Assembly (NCBI RefSeq): GCF_001263205.1
Contig: NZ_CP012333.1
Span: 434,001 to 498,000 of the forward strand
Direction of reading: 5' to 3'
Origin: Labilithrix luteola
Lineage (GTDB): Bacteria > Myxococcota_A > Polyangia > Polyangiales > Polyangiaceae
Length of the DNA stretch: 64,000 bases
Notes under the pieces: model-generated
Databases searched by the model: none
Told to the model about the DNA's origin: nothing
What the model saw: the letters and a program-made list of their open reading frames with translations, nothing else
Translations under genes and position numbers: made by a program
Part shown: positions 28,342 to 38,282 of the stretch, one piece after another
How the letters are laid out: each line of letters begins with the position of its first letter
How positions within the stretch are numbered: the stretch's first letter is position 1

Positions 28342-29399
28342 TCACGTCATGGTGAGGACCATGCGGAACCGCGCTTTGCCGGACATCATCTTTGCGTACG
28401 CTTCGGCGGCTCTCTCGAGGGCATCGTCTCGATCATCGCCGCGATTCCGGTCAGGACGCTGAACTTCAGGGTCGCGTCCCCCGTCGCAGGGTTGCCGGTG
28501 AGGGCCCCCGCGACGCTCCTGCTGGCGAGTACCAGGTCGAGTGATGGGACCTCGATAGGCTCCGGTGTCGCGCCGAGAGCGATGACGACGCCACGAGGTC
28601 GCAAGCCCTTCACCGTATCCGCCGCAGCTTTCCCAGCGGACGCGGTGGCGAACACGACCGCCGCCCCGCCCAGCGCCTGCAACGCATTTGCGGGCTCCGC
28701 CGTCGCGCTATCGATGTAGTGATGCGCTCCAAGCTTCTTCGCCAGCTCCGCTTTGTCGGCGCCTCGGCCGATGGCGGCGACCTCGAGTCCCATGTGCCGG
28801 GCGTACTGAATGCCGAGGTGCCCGAGCCCACCGATGCCCAGCACGGCGACGAGGTCGCCCGCCTTCGCAGGTGAGTTGCGCAGAGCGCTGAACGTCGTCA
28901 GACCGGCGCAGAGCAACGGTGCGGCGTCAGCTGAGGACAACGCGTCCGGCACCGAAATGAGCCCGGTGGCTTTGGCAAACATGAACTCGGCATAACCGCC
29001 ATCGTGCTGAACTCCGACATAGGCCTGGTTCTGGCAGCTCACGAGGTCACCGCTGCGACACGGGATGCAATGGCCGCAGCTGCCCCCGAGGAACCCCACA
29101 CCAACTCGCTGCCCGAGGGCCCATCCCTCGACGCCCTCACCGAGTGCGTCGATACGACCAACCGCCTCATGTCCCGGGACTCGCGGCCACTGGATCGGGA
29201 ACATTCCCTCGACGGTAGCCGCATCCGAATGGCAGACTCCGCACGCTTCAACGCGTATACGGACATGCCCCGCGGGGGGAGGGAGAAGGGGCTTCTCGGT
29301 CATTTCCAGCTTGCCAGGCCGAACGACCTGCATTGCACGATAGGTAGAGCGACTCGTCGTCAAGGGTGCCTCCACAGAGATGTGTTTGCGATCAGGCAA
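28342..29399 (-). CDS. zinc-dependent alcohol dehydrogenase, apparent frameshift near the end
   Basis: About 352 residues, medium-chain family. Catalytic zinc ligands in ACGVCHSD and GHEAVG; structural zinc cysteines in CGHCIPCRSGDLVSC; NAD(P) motif GIGGLGHLGIQYA. As printed the frame ends at 28386, but one extra base in GGG 28419-28421 gives the usual C-terminus ETMPLERAAEAYAKMMSGK and then ARFRMVLTMT, with the stop at 28342. Start ATG 29399; ATG 29333 (MQVVRPGK) is possible and closer to the family start. Together with the aldehyde dehydrogenase 47 bases downstream it could oxidise an alcohol to an acid; substrate unknown. Confidence 0.87.
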
Positions 29400-29446
29400 A
29401 AATCAAATCACTAAAATATGATCTCAATACGAAGCGAACGTAGAGT

Positions 29447-29561
29447 CAGAAGCGAGGAAGTCGGCGCCCTTCCGCGCAAAGTGGGCGTACTATTGAAACA
29501 GCGAACCATGCCCTGAGTCGGGATAGGTCAGCAGCGCGACATTCGGCATATTCTCACCCAT
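29447..29561 (-). pseudogene. relic of an alpha/beta hydrolase C-terminus
   Basis: The minus strand reads NMPNVALLTYPDSGHGSLFQ, then a TAG stop at 29492-29490, then YAHFARKGADFLA in the same frame. This is the familiar C-terminal block of alpha/beta hydrolases, with the catalytic His in DSGHGSLFQ. Upstream the match fades, so only the last 35 or so codons remain. Confidence 0.6.
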
Positions 29562-29626
29562 CCGATCACGATGCCGACCGATCCGCGTTATCGAAGGACG
29601 CAGTGGTCTCGCGTTCATGGGAGCTC

Positions 29627-30940
29627 TCAGCGAAGCGATCGGAACGCGGCCCGGATCTCGGAGCTGAAGAGCTCGGGCTGCTCCCACGCGGCGAAGTGGC
29701 CGCCCTTGTCGACTGCGTTCCAGTAGATCAACTTGTGATAGCTGCGCTCGGTCCAGCTACGCGGCGCGCGGTAGATCTCGCCCGGAAACACCGTCACCGC
29801 AGCAGGGATGGAAATGTCGACTGCGTTGAAGTTGTTGGCGTTGTTCTCCCAGTAGAGCTGAGCGCCCGACGTGCCGGTGTTCGTCACCCAGTAGAGAGTG
29901 ATGTCGTCGAGCATCTCGTCTCGCGTGAGCGCGCGCTCGGGCTCTCCGCCCGTGTACGTCCAATCAGCGAACTTGTCGTAAAACCAAGCAGCAAGCCCGA
30001 CGGGAGAATCCGCGAAGCTGTAGCCGATCGTTTGCGGACGGGTCACCATGATGCCGGCGTAGCCGCCTCCTCTCTTGTAGAGAGCGTCCATCCCTGCGTA
30101 CGCGGTCTTCTCCGCCTCGGAGAGTCCCGGCGGCGGCGGTTCGCCGTTCGTGAGGGCCTTCGCGATTTCCGGCGGAACGGTCGCGGGCATGTTGACGTGG
30201 ATGCCCAAGAGTCCGGGCGGCGCCTGTCGCGCCATCTTGTCCGCGATGACCGAACCCCAGTCACCGCCCTGGGCCACGTATCGCGTGTATCCGAGCCGCC
30301 CCATCAGCTCATGCCACGCCCGGCCGATTCGGTCGGGGCCCCAACCGGTCGTCCGCGGCTTGCCGGAGAAGCCGTAGCCCGGCATCGAGGGAATGATGAG
30401 ATCGAACGCATCCTCTGCGCGTCCGCCGTGCGCCGTGGGATCGGTGAGCGGACCGATCACCTTGAGGAGCTCGAAGACCGAGCCTGGCCAGCCGTGCGTC
30501 ATGATGAGCGGCATGGCGTTCGGATGACGAGAACGGATGTGCAAGAAGTGGATATCGAGCCCGTCAATCTCCGTCACGAATTGAGGGTAGGTATTCAGCT
30601 TCGCCTCGGCCTTTCGCCAGTCGTAGCCCGTGCTCCAGTACTGCACGAGCGCTTGAACCTTCGCGAGTCGCGCGCCTTGCGAGCGGTCGTCGACGGTCTC
30701 TCGATCGGGCCATCGCGTCGCCGCCAAGCGCCGACGCAGATCGACGAGCACGTCCTCTTGAACGTTGGCGCGGAACGGACGGATGGCCTTGGTATCGCGA
30801 GGGCGTTCGTTCCGGGCCTCGGTCCTGGCTCCGGCGCCTTGCGCGGACGTGCCTACGGTGGTCGACGCAGGAAGCGATGGCGCGCAAGCCGAAGCGAGAG
30901 CGAGGAGGCCAATGGCGCCGAGCGTGCGTGTGCGGTTCAT
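29627..30940 (-). CDS. epoxide hydrolase, exported lipoprotein form
   Basis: 437 residues from ATG 30940, with GGAG seven bases upstream. A lipoprotein-type signal ends ALASAC. Residues about 55-165 are the epoxide-hydrolase N-terminal (EHN) lid domain with RPFRANVQEDVLVDLRRRL and ATRWPD; the rest is an alpha/beta hydrolase: HGWPGSVFELL oxyanion motif, nucleophile Asp in AQGGDWGSVI, MPGYGFSG, and catalytic His in DKGGHFAAWEQP. These enzymes add water to epoxides. Export is unusual for the family and may mean a periplasmic role. Divergent from the NtrC-type activator with a 272-base gap in which I see no clear sigma-54 site. Confidence 0.9.
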   Translation of the reverse strand: MNRTRTLGAIGLLALASACAPSLPASTTVGTSAQGAGARTEARNERPRDTKAIRPFRANVQEDVLVDLRRRLAATRWPDRETVDDRSQGARLAKVQALVQYWSTGYDWRKAEAKLNTYPQFVTEIDGLDIHFLHIRSRHPNAMPLIMTHGWPGSVFELLKVIGPLTDPTAHGGRAEDAFDLIIPSMPGYGFSGKPRTTGWGPDRIGRAWHELMGRLGYTRYVAQGGDWGSVIADKMARQAPPGLLGIHVNMPATVPPEIAKALTNGEPPPPGLSEAEKTAYAGMDALYKRGGGYAGIMVTRPQTIGYSFADSPVGLAAWFYDKFADWTYTGGEPERALTRDEMLDDITLYWVTNTGTSGAQLYWENNANNFNAVDISIPAAVTVFPGEIYRAPRSWTERSYHKLIYWNAVDKGGHFAAWEQPELFSSEIRAAFRSLR

Positions 30941-31212
30941 TTCATGTCTCCGAGCGAAGTTGGCGACGTCGGCCTTTGCGCGAGTCGTGCCAGCACGAGC
31001 ACACGCATCGCTTCCATCGGTTTTCCCGGGACAGACGGCTTCGCGGCCGAGCGGTCGCTGGCGGCGAGCATGGGCAAGCGCGGGCACGAAACTGACCAAG
31101 CGGGAAGATCGTGTTCCCATCCGCCGTTCGTCGTCTGGGAAGTGCCGAGCTCTACCGGCAAGCGAAAACCGCCCGGGGACGACGACTTCCCGCGTAAGAT
31201 TCACGCCATCGC

Positions 31213-32655
31213 ATGGCGTACGTTCTCTTGATCGACGACGACCTGGAGTTCGTATTGGAACAGGTCCGTCAATCGTTTCCTGCTCCGGAGCACAAGGTCA
31301 TTCCGGTCGCCACCGGCGCAGCGGGCATCGAGCAAGTGAGAACGGCACCGCCCGACGTCATCCTGCTCGACCTTCGTCTGCCCGATCAATCAGGGCTGGC
31401 GGTGTACGAGCAGATCCGAGCGATCGATGCCCGCATTCCCGTCATCTTCATCACTTCAGCGACGACTGCGGACACCGCGATCGAAGCGATGAAGCAGGGC
31501 GCGTTCAACTACCTGCACAAGCCGCTCGATCTGCAGCAACTCGACGACGTCGTCGGCGAAGCGTTGGAGGTCGCCGAGCGCATGCAATCGCCCGTGGTGC
31601 TACGTGGCGAGAGCTGGGACGACGGTTCAGACAGTGCCTTCGTCGGAACGAGCAGGACGATGCTCGAAGCGTTCAAGGCGATCGGTCGCGTGGCCGCGCA
31701 AGACGTGCCGGTGTTGATCAGCGGCGAGAGCGGGACGGGCAAGGAGCTCGCGGCGCGCGCTGTCTACCAGCACAGCGCGCGAGCCAGGGCGCCGTTCTTG
31801 GCCTTGAACTGCGCCGCGATCCCCGAGAGCCTGCTCGAGAGCGAGCTGTTCGGCCACGAGAAGGGTGCATTCACCGGCGCGGACCGGCGCCGCGTGGGGA
31901 AGTTCGAGCAGTGCAGCGGCGGCACGATCATGCTCGACGAGATCGGCGACATGCCGCTGGCCCTTCAGGCCAAGATTCTACGACTGCTGCAGGAACAGAC
32001 GTTCGAGCGTGTCGGAGGCAACGAGACCGTTCGCACGGACGTGCGCATCATCGCGGCGACGCACCGCGATCTGCGCGCGCTGGCGGCAGAGGGCAAGTTC
32101 CGTTCGGACCTCTACTATCGCCTCGCCGTCTGCACGGTCCATCTCCCGCCGCTTCGCGAACGTGGTGAAGATCTCGCAGTCCTCACGCGTCACTTTCTCG
32201 CGCGCGCGAGCCGCGAGTTCGGGAAGGACGTGCGTGCTGTTGCGCCCGAGGCGCTCGATCGTCTCCGCGCCTATTCGTGGCCGGGCAATGTTCGAGAGCT
32301 CCAGAGCGTCGTGAAACAGGCGCTCCTCCGCGCGAGCGGCAACGTGCTGCTCCCGAATTTCCTCCCCGAGCTCGGTGTTGCGGCACCTCGCTCCGTCCCG
32401 CCGAGCGGAGGCCTGGACATCGACGCCTTCATCAGTCGAGAGCTCACGGCGACGGCGACGGACCTCTATCTCACGACGCATCGCGAGCTCGACAAGGTGC
32501 TCCTGCCCCGCGTCCTCGAGTTCACGAAGGGCAATCATCGCCAAGCCGCGCGAATCCTCGGCATTGCTCGTCAGACGATGCGCTCGAAACTCCGTGGGCT
32601 CGGCATTCACGTCACGCATCTCGTGTCATCCGACGAAGACGACTCCGTCGAGTGA
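31213..32655 (+). CDS. sigma-54-dependent NtrC-family response regulator
   Basis: 480 residues. REC domain with DDD near residue 9, phospho-Asp in VILLDLRLPDQSG (about 54) and Lys in NYLHKPLD. AAA+ domain with Walker A GESGTGKE, the GAFTGA loop that contacts sigma-54 (GAFTGADRRR), Walker B GTIMLDEIGDM, and arginine fingers in FRSDLYYRLAV. C-terminal Fis-type helix-turn-helix NHRQAARILGIARQTMRSKL. All motifs for an active enhancer-binding protein are intact. It is divergent from the epoxide hydrolase and converges on the multi-PAS kinase, its likeliest partner by location only. Confidence 0.95.
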   Translation: MAYVLLIDDDLEFVLEQVRQSFPAPEHKVIPVATGAAGIEQVRTAPPDVILLDLRLPDQSGLAVYEQIRAIDARIPVIFITSATTADTAIEAMKQGAFNYLHKPLDLQQLDDVVGEALEVAERMQSPVVLRGESWDDGSDSAFVGTSRTMLEAFKAIGRVAAQDVPVLISGESGTGKELAARAVYQHSARARAPFLALNCAAIPESLLESELFGHEKGAFTGADRRRVGKFEQCSGGTIMLDEIGDMPLALQAKILRLLQEQTFERVGGNETVRTDVRIIAATHRDLRALAAEGKFRSDLYYRLAVCTVHLPPLRERGEDLAVLTRHFLARASREFGKDVRAVAPEALDRLRAYSWPGNVRELQSVVKQALLRASGNVLLPNFLPELGVAAPRSVPPSGGLDIDAFISRELTATATDLYLTTHRELDKVLLPRVLEFTKGNHRQAARILGIARQTMRSKLRGLGIHVTHLVSSDEDDSVE

Positions 32656-32803
32656 CGTTACTCCGGCGAGCGGAACTGGCATCCGCGAGTAGGCACACGG
32701 ACCGTGCCGCCCGCATCCGAGCTCTGAGAACGGCGCGCTGTCCCATGCGAGGGATGGTGCGACCGCACGCGTGATCCACGCCGCCGACATCACCGATAGT
32801 CCA

Positions 32804-35800
32804 CTACAAGCGGAGATCGTCCATCGTGAGCCCACGCGTGTCTTCCAAAAGCTCGGCGCACATGGCGTCGAGCTGGTCGACGAGATCCGAGCACCTCTCG
32901 GAGTCCTCGCGCTTGGCTGCATCCTCGACGGTCAGCGCCAATGCACCGGCGATCGTCGAGAACGCGCCGAGCGTTCCATAGAGCTTGTGCGCGGCCTCGG
33001 CGAGGCGTGGAAGGTCGTGCTCGAGAAGCGGCGCTCGGACGCGCGCCAGGTGATTGGGGAGGGCCTTGCGGAACACCTCGCGGAGTCGGTCGAAGACGTC
33101 AGGGTCACCCGCGCATGCACGCAAGATGGCGCGCGGGTCGAGCAATCGCGACTCGCGGGCTGTCGTTGGAGAAAACTGCGTCGTGATGCGGGCGAGCGCG
33201 GCCCACAGCGCCTCTGCCTCGATAGGCTTCGGTAGAAAGTCGTCCATACCGGCCGCAAGGCATCGATCGCGATCACGATTCGACGAACGAGCGGTGAGGG
33301 CGATGATGGGGAGATGCTTCCCGGTGCTGCGCTCGCGCTCGCGAATGGCTCGCACCACCTCGAAGCCGTCCATCTCGGGCATGTGTAGGTCGAGGAGCAC
33401 GAGATCGAACTTCGACTCCTGGGCGCGCTTCAGAGCCACGCTTCCGTCCTCCGCGAATTGGGCCCGGTGCCCTCGCTTGCGCAAGAGCGTCTCCAAGAGT
33501 GCGGCGTTGAGCTCGTTGTCTTCGGCGACCAAAATTCGTAGCGGGGTGGACACCACCTGCGAACCCGCCGCCGCGTCTTTCGATTCCCCTTCGCTCACGA
33601 GGCCTCCCGCGGCTTTGCGGGTCGTGGTGCTCATGACGACCCAAATCGTCTCGAGCAAGGCCGATTGCTGCGTCGGCTTGAGGAGGTACGCGCGGATCCC
33701 CACCTCTTTTGCGCGCGCCGCGAGAAGAGGGTTGTCGTCCGAGCTCAACAAGATGAGACGCTTGGAGGATCCATACTGAGCCGCAATCTGCTCCGCCAAC
33801 GTGATGCCGTCGACATCCGGCAGGCGTCCGTCGAGGAGGACGAGCGAGTACGGCCTGCCGCGCTTCTCCCCCTGCGAAAGCTCTCGGAATGCCGCCTTGG
33901 CATCACCAACGGCGGTCGGCTGCATTCGCCAGTTCTTGAACCACTCCAGGAGGATCCCGCGGTTCGTCTCGTTGTCGTCGATGATGAGAACCTCGAGGCC
34001 CTCGAGGATCCGGGGCGACGCCATGCTGGGCTGCTCGGTTTGCTGCGATCGCGCGAAGCGCGCCGTGAACGTGAACGTGCTGCCTCGCCCAAGCTCGCTC
34101 TCTACCGTGATCACCCCGCCCATGAGCGCAGCGATCTGTGCGGAGATCGTCAATCCCAGCCCCGTGCCGCCATAGCGGCGAGTCGTCGACGCGTCCGCCT
34201 GTTCGAAGGCCCGAAAGATGGCCACCTGCTTGTCCTGCGCGATGCCGATGCCCGTGTCGCGGATCTCGAAGGACAGAGAGACCACGTCCTTGCGAGGATC
34301 CGTCGACGAACGCTCGGGGTCGATCGCTACCTCGACCACGACCTCTCCTTGGGCCGTGAACTTGATGGCGTTGCCGACGAGGTTCATGAGCACTTGGCGC
34401 ACTCGACCGGCGTCGCCGTAGAGCGCATCGGGGACGTCCGGGTGGACGTGACATATGAGCTCGAGTCCCTTCCGATGCGCGCGCGCGGCGAGGGCGCGCA
34501 GCGTGTCGCCTATTTCGGCACGCACCCAGAAATCGACCTCATCGAGGGCGAGCTTGCCCGCGGCGATCTTCGAGAAGTCGAGCAGGTCGTTGATGATGCC
34601 GAGGAGGTTTCTTGCCGCGGACTTGACGGTCGACAAGAGCTGCTTCTGTTGCTCGGTCCGCGCGGAGTCGAGCGCCAACTCGGTCATGCCGAGGATCGCG
34701 TTCATCGGCGTCCGAATTTCGTGACTGACGTTGGCCAAGAACTCGTCCTTCGCTCGGTTGGCGGCCTCCGCCGATTCACGCGCGCGATGCAGGTCCTCTT
34801 CGATGCGCTTGATGTCCGTAATGTCGACGCCGGTGCCAACGAAACGAATCACCTTGGCGTCGTCCGCGGGATCGCGGAACGCGACCCCACGGCCGAGGGT
34901 CCAACGATAGAATCCGTCGCGGTGCCTTATGCGATGCTCCGTTTCGAACGTCGCGATTTCGCCGGCCAAGTACGCGCGAATCTCGTCTTCCACGCGCGCG
35001 CGGTCGTCGGGGTGAATGACCATCGCCACCGCGGGCGGCGCGTCGGCGGGATCGTAGCCGAGCGACTCCCACACGTTGGTCAGGGTCTCACGAGCATGCG
35101 CGATGTTGCCGTCCGGAATGTCGTATTCCCAAATGCTCAAATTCGAGCTGCGAATTGCCAGATCCAATCGCTCGTTTGCGTGCCGCAGCTCGCTTTCGAG
35201 CGCTTTGAAGTTCGTAACGTCCGTGCACGTGCCATACCACTTGTAGACCCGGCCTGTAGTATCGCGGATGACTTCGGCCCGTGTCGTGAACCATCGATAC
35301 TCTCCGTCCCTGCGGCGGATCCGATGCTGAATCTCGTGCGGACGCCGCTGCTCGACGGCCTCCTGCCAAGCCTTCGTCGTGTATCCGATGTCGTCAGGGT
35401 GAATGAAGCTCGCCCATTTCGCACCAACGAGCTCGCTCATCGGCTGGCCGGTGTATTCCATCGTGCGCGAGCTGAAATAGTCCACCAAACCGTCCGGTCC
35501 CGTCGTGAACACGAACTGCGGTAGCGTATCGGCGAGGTTTCGCCAGCGCTGCTCGCTCTCTCGGAGCCGCTCCTCGATCCGCTTCCGGTCGGTGACGTCG
35601 AAGAAGCTGCCGATGAAACGCGTCGGCGTGCCGTCAGGCGCCCAGAACGCCATACCCCGCGCGATGCGCCAGACTACAGAGCCGTCTCGATGCTTGCACC
35701 GATACTCGGCTTCGAAGTCCCCCTTTCCGCTCGCCAAGTACTCGTGAATCGCAGCTTGAACGCGCCCGAGATCGTCGGGATGGATCGCGAGGATCGCTCC

Positions 35801-36763
35801 GGGAACGAACTCCACCGGCGTACTGGCTGGGTCGTAGCCGAGCGTCTCCCACACGTTGACCATCGTCTGGCGCGCGGTCACGATGTTGCCGTCCGGCATG
35901 TCGAAGTCGAAGATGGCGACTTTCGACCCCCGCACGCCGAGCTCGAGAAGGTCTTTGGTGCGCTGGAGATCCTCCTCGAGCGCCTTGCGGGCCGAAATGT
36001 CCTGGAGGATGGCGAGGACGTCGCTCGGCTTCCCGTCCTCATCGCGACCAAGCGCAGATACCGAGACGCTCGCCCAAAGAATGGTGCCGTCCTTCCGGAT
36101 GTATCGCTTGTCTCGGGAGAAGGTCGTGAGCTCGCCTCGGAGGAACGCCGCATGGCGCTCCAGCTCCAGCGTCTGTTCGTCTGGGACGCCGAATTCCGTG
36201 AAGCGCCGACCGATGATCTCGTCGTGCGAGTAGCCAAGGATGTCGCAAAGCTTCTGGTTGCACTCGACGAAACGGCCTCCGGGGCCGCTAACGGCCATGC
36301 CGACTGCCGCGTTCTCGAACGTCGCGCGGAAACGGTCTTCACGGTCGCGAAGCCTGTGCTGCGTGGTCTCGAGTCGTCGCTTCGCGTCCTCTTCCGCGAG
36401 CTTGTGGTCGGTCACGTCGACCGACGTTCCGACCCAGTGGACGATCTCGGCGGTGTCGTCGCGAAGAGGTGTCCCGTGACAGGAGAACCATCGGTACTCG
36501 CCGTCGAATCTGCGCAAGCGATACTCGGTTCGAAACTCGCTCCCATCGGCGATGAATCGGGCAAAGCTCTCCTTGGACGATGCACGGTCGTCCGGATGAA
36601 GGGCTTCGAGCCAGCCCCATCCGAGGAGAGCGTCCGCCGCCAAGCCAGTGAAGGCGGACATTCGAGGACTGAAGTAGTCTGTGATTCCGGCTGTCGTCGT
36701 CGTCCACACCACCTGAGGCAGGGCCTCGACGATGCGCTGCCAGCACTCCTCTTGTTTTCCCAA
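32804..36763 (-). CDS. multi-PAS hybrid histidine kinase with two REC and an Hpt domain
   Basis: 1,319 residues. The start is TTG 36763, supported by GAGGG eight bases upstream and by PAS homology beginning at residue 8. Five PAS/PAC units fill residues about 8-640, the repeated FDGEYRWF and RRDGEYRWF motifs marking several. HisKA: NVSHEIRTPMNAILGM, His near 680. HATPase: NLVGNAIKF, DTGIGIAQ and RRYGGTGLGL. First REC near 900-1020 (LLDGRLPDVDG), second near 1060-1180 (LLDLHMPEMDG), Hpt with AAHKLYGTLGAF, His near 1258. No membrane segment, so a cytoplasmic sensor using a full His-Asp-His phosphorelay. The final acceptor is unknown. Confidence 0.95.
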   Translation of the reverse strand: MGKQEECWQRIVEALPQVVWTTTTAGITDYFSPRMSAFTGLAADALLGWGWLEALHPDDRASSKESFARFIADGSEFRTEYRLRRFDGEYRWFSCHGTPLRDDTAEIVHWVGTSVDVTDHKLAEEDAKRRLETTQHRLRDREDRFRATFENAAVGMAVSGPGGRFVECNQKLCDILGYSHDEIIGRRFTEFGVPDEQTLELERHAAFLRGELTTFSRDKRYIRKDGTILWASVSVSALGRDEDGKPSDVLAILQDISARKALEEDLQRTKDLLELGVRGSKVAIFDFDMPDGNIVTARQTMVNVWETLGYDPASTPVEFVPGAILAIHPDDLGRVQAAIHEYLASGKGDFEAEYRCKHRDGSVVWRIARGMAFWAPDGTPTRFIGSFFDVTDRKRIEERLRESEQRWRNLADTLPQFVFTTGPDGLVDYFSSRTMEYTGQPMSELVGAKWASFIHPDDIGYTTKAWQEAVEQRRPHEIQHRIRRRDGEYRWFTTRAEVIRDTTGRVYKWYGTCTDVTNFKALESELRHANERLDLAIRSSNLSIWEYDIPDGNIAHARETLTNVWESLGYDPADAPPAVAMVIHPDDRARVEDEIRAYLAGEIATFETEHRIRHRDGFYRWTLGRGVAFRDPADDAKVIRFVGTGVDITDIKRIEEDLHRARESAEAANRAKDEFLANVSHEIRTPMNAILGMTELALDSARTEQQKQLLSTVKSAARNLLGIINDLLDFSKIAAGKLALDEVDFWVRAEIGDTLRALAARAHRKGLELICHVHPDVPDALYGDAGRVRQVLMNLVGNAIKFTAQGEVVVEVAIDPERSSTDPRKDVVSLSFEIRDTGIGIAQDKQVAIFRAFEQADASTTRRYGGTGLGLTISAQIAALMGGVITVESELGRGSTFTFTARFARSQQTEQPSMASPRILEGLEVLIIDDNETNRGILLEWFKNWRMQPTAVGDAKAAFRELSQGEKRGRPYSLVLLDGRLPDVDGITLAEQIAAQYGSSKRLILLSSDDNPLLAARAKEVGIRAYLLKPTQQSALLETIWVVMSTTTRKAAGGLVSEGESKDAAAGSQVVSTPLRILVAEDNELNAALLETLLRKRGHRAQFAEDGSVALKRAQESKFDLVLLDLHMPEMDGFEVVRAIRERERSTGKHLPIIALTARSSNRDRDRCLAAGMDDFLPKPIEAEALWAALARITTQFSPTTARESRLLDPRAILRACAGDPDVFDRLREVFRKALPNHLARVRAPLLEHDLPRLAEAAHKLYGTLGAFSTIAGALALTVEDAAKREDSERCSDLVDQLDAMCAELLEDTRGLTMDDLRL

Positions 36764-36888
36764 GGCTCAGTCCCTCTTCTTGCCGCAACTCTAGAGCTAG
36801 TCACGCACCCGATACGCCGAATCGCCGCAAGCACCCGCAATCCGATTTTCGGGTGGCTTCAGACTGGTAGAAAATCTAGCCCATCGGG

Positions 36889-37101
36889 TCAGATTCTTAC
36901 CCACGCACTCGGAATGCTCGGGCAATGCTCTTGCCGAGTCGTCGCGGGCGTTCGAAGTGCCCGCGCGAGGAGCTCGAACTCGTCTGCGAGCTGAGCCTCG
37001 AGATGCGGAAGAACGAGGGGATCGCGAATTCGACAGCGTTCGAGCTCGTCCACCATGAACCGGATTGTCGCGATGACGACCGGCGGCGTAGTGCTGATCA
37101 T
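36889..37101 (-). CDS. possible small hypothetical protein
   Basis: 70 residues from ATG 37101, with GAGAGG 8 bases upstream. The middle (MVDELERCRIRDPLVLPHLE and AQLADEFELLARAL) is acidic and strongly helical, which is unlike a random frame. No family recognised. It lies in the 632-base gap upstream of the multi-PAS kinase; the remaining 37102-37395 holds nothing I can identify. Confidence 0.4.
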   Translation of the reverse strand: MISTTPPVVIATIRFMVDELERCRIRDPLVLPHLEAQLADEFELLARALRTPATTRQEHCPSIPSAWVRI

Positions 37102-37395
37102 TGGGAGGACCTCTCAGCTCGCTGGAAGAGTGCTCGTTTGCTCATGGTGCGGGTCGGCTGAGCACGCTTCGTGCCGAGGGGAAATCCCGCGGCACATGCG
37201 TGATGATGCGCCAACGCCGAGAGCAGGTGGGTCATCCCGTTGCCCGCGGGGTCAAATGGCTACCCCCCGTTCTCTCGACCCCAGCGCCGAGAACAGAAGT
37301 CGTGCTGCGCCATTTCTTCGGGCGAGGGCGGGCGGCAGCGCTTCTCGAGAGTAACCAGCGTAAGCATGAACTTGCGCCGCCAATGATTGACTTCT

Positions 37396-38232
37396 TCAGA
37401 GATGAGCAGACTCCTCCGGCTCGCGCCCATGGGGCTTCGAGGCGGTGCCTGCGATGTCGGCGGGAGCCGACCGGTAGCGAGCCCCTGGCCCCCGGAGCGA
37501 CCGGTTCGGCATGCGGTGCTGGCGTGCCACCTCATCCCCTTCCCAATCGGACACATCGGGTAGCGATGGAATGGTCACCACCTCGCCCCCGTCGAACCCG
37601 ATCAGTGCCGCATCGACGAGGTCGTTTGCGCCCATGTTGTTCTGCCGCGGCAGCACGGCTTGGAAGTGGATTCCGCGCTGCGCAAACTCCTTGTGCAGCG
37701 CGAGGCTGAAGGCCAAGACGAACGCCTTGGTGCCCCCGTAGACAGCATTCTCCACTTCGGGCGCGATGCCCAGGATCGAGCCAATGTTGATGAACGCACC
37801 CGATCCTCGGCTCAGGAACTGCGGTAGGAGCGCGCGCGTCAGCCGCATCACCGCCGTGACGTTGACGTCGACCATCCGCGCGAGCTCCCCGGCGTCCGAG
37901 TCGAGCAACGAGGCCGGTGCTCCCACGCCGGCGTTGTTGACGAGCAGCGATACCTTCGGGTCACTGCTCAGCAAGGCCTCGATCCGGGTGAGATCGCCCT
38001 TGTCGCTCAGGTCGGCGGTCTCGGTCTCGATGCAGCGTCCCGTCTCGTGAGCAAGCCGAATGGCAAGAGCTTCGAGTTGCGGTCGGTCGCGCGCCACGAG
38101 GATGAGATCGTGACCGCGGCGTGCCAGCCGTTCGGCGTAGACGCGCCCGATCCCAGAGGAAGCGCCAGTCACGACCGCCGTGCCTTTCGAGTTCCCACGC
38201 GGAACTTCGCGGCGCCGAGGTATCTGATCCAT
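37396..38232 (-). CDS. short-chain dehydrogenase with an internal deletion
   Basis: 278 residues from ATG 38232 (GGAGA upstream; ATG 38277 is the alternative). Classical SDR: cofactor motif TGASSGIGRVYAERLARRG, LLVNNAGVG, Ser in INIGSILG and the YGGTKAF Tyr-x-x-x-Lys pair. In this SDR group VLP is normally followed by GAT-type residues and about 17 more before the DLVDAAL segment; here VLPRQNNMGANDLVDAALIG shows that block is missing without loss of frame. The lost part lines the substrate pocket, so activity is doubtful. Last gene of the stress group, 50 bases after ohr. Confidence 0.8.
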   Translation of the reverse strand: MDQIPRRREVPRGNSKGTAVVTGASSGIGRVYAERLARRGHDLILVARDRPQLEALAIRLAHETGRCIETETADLSDKGDLTRIEALLSSDPKVSLLVNNAGVGAPASLLDSDAGELARMVDVNVTAVMRLTRALLPQFLSRGSGAFINIGSILGIAPEVENAVYGGTKAFVLAFSLALHKEFAQRGIHFQAVLPRQNNMGANDLVDAALIGFDGGEVVTIPSLPDVSDWEGDEVARQHRMPNRSLRGPGARYRSAPADIAGTASKPHGREPEESAHL

Positions 38233-38282
38233 GCGTTCGTCTCCATTCGACGACACGAGCGACTTCGAAGGGCTCATTCCGA

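Noticed and set aside
32656..32803. Terminator hairpin between the NtrC-type gene and the hybrid kinase
   Set aside because: Only a weak GGCAC/GTGCC pairing was found; too short to claim.
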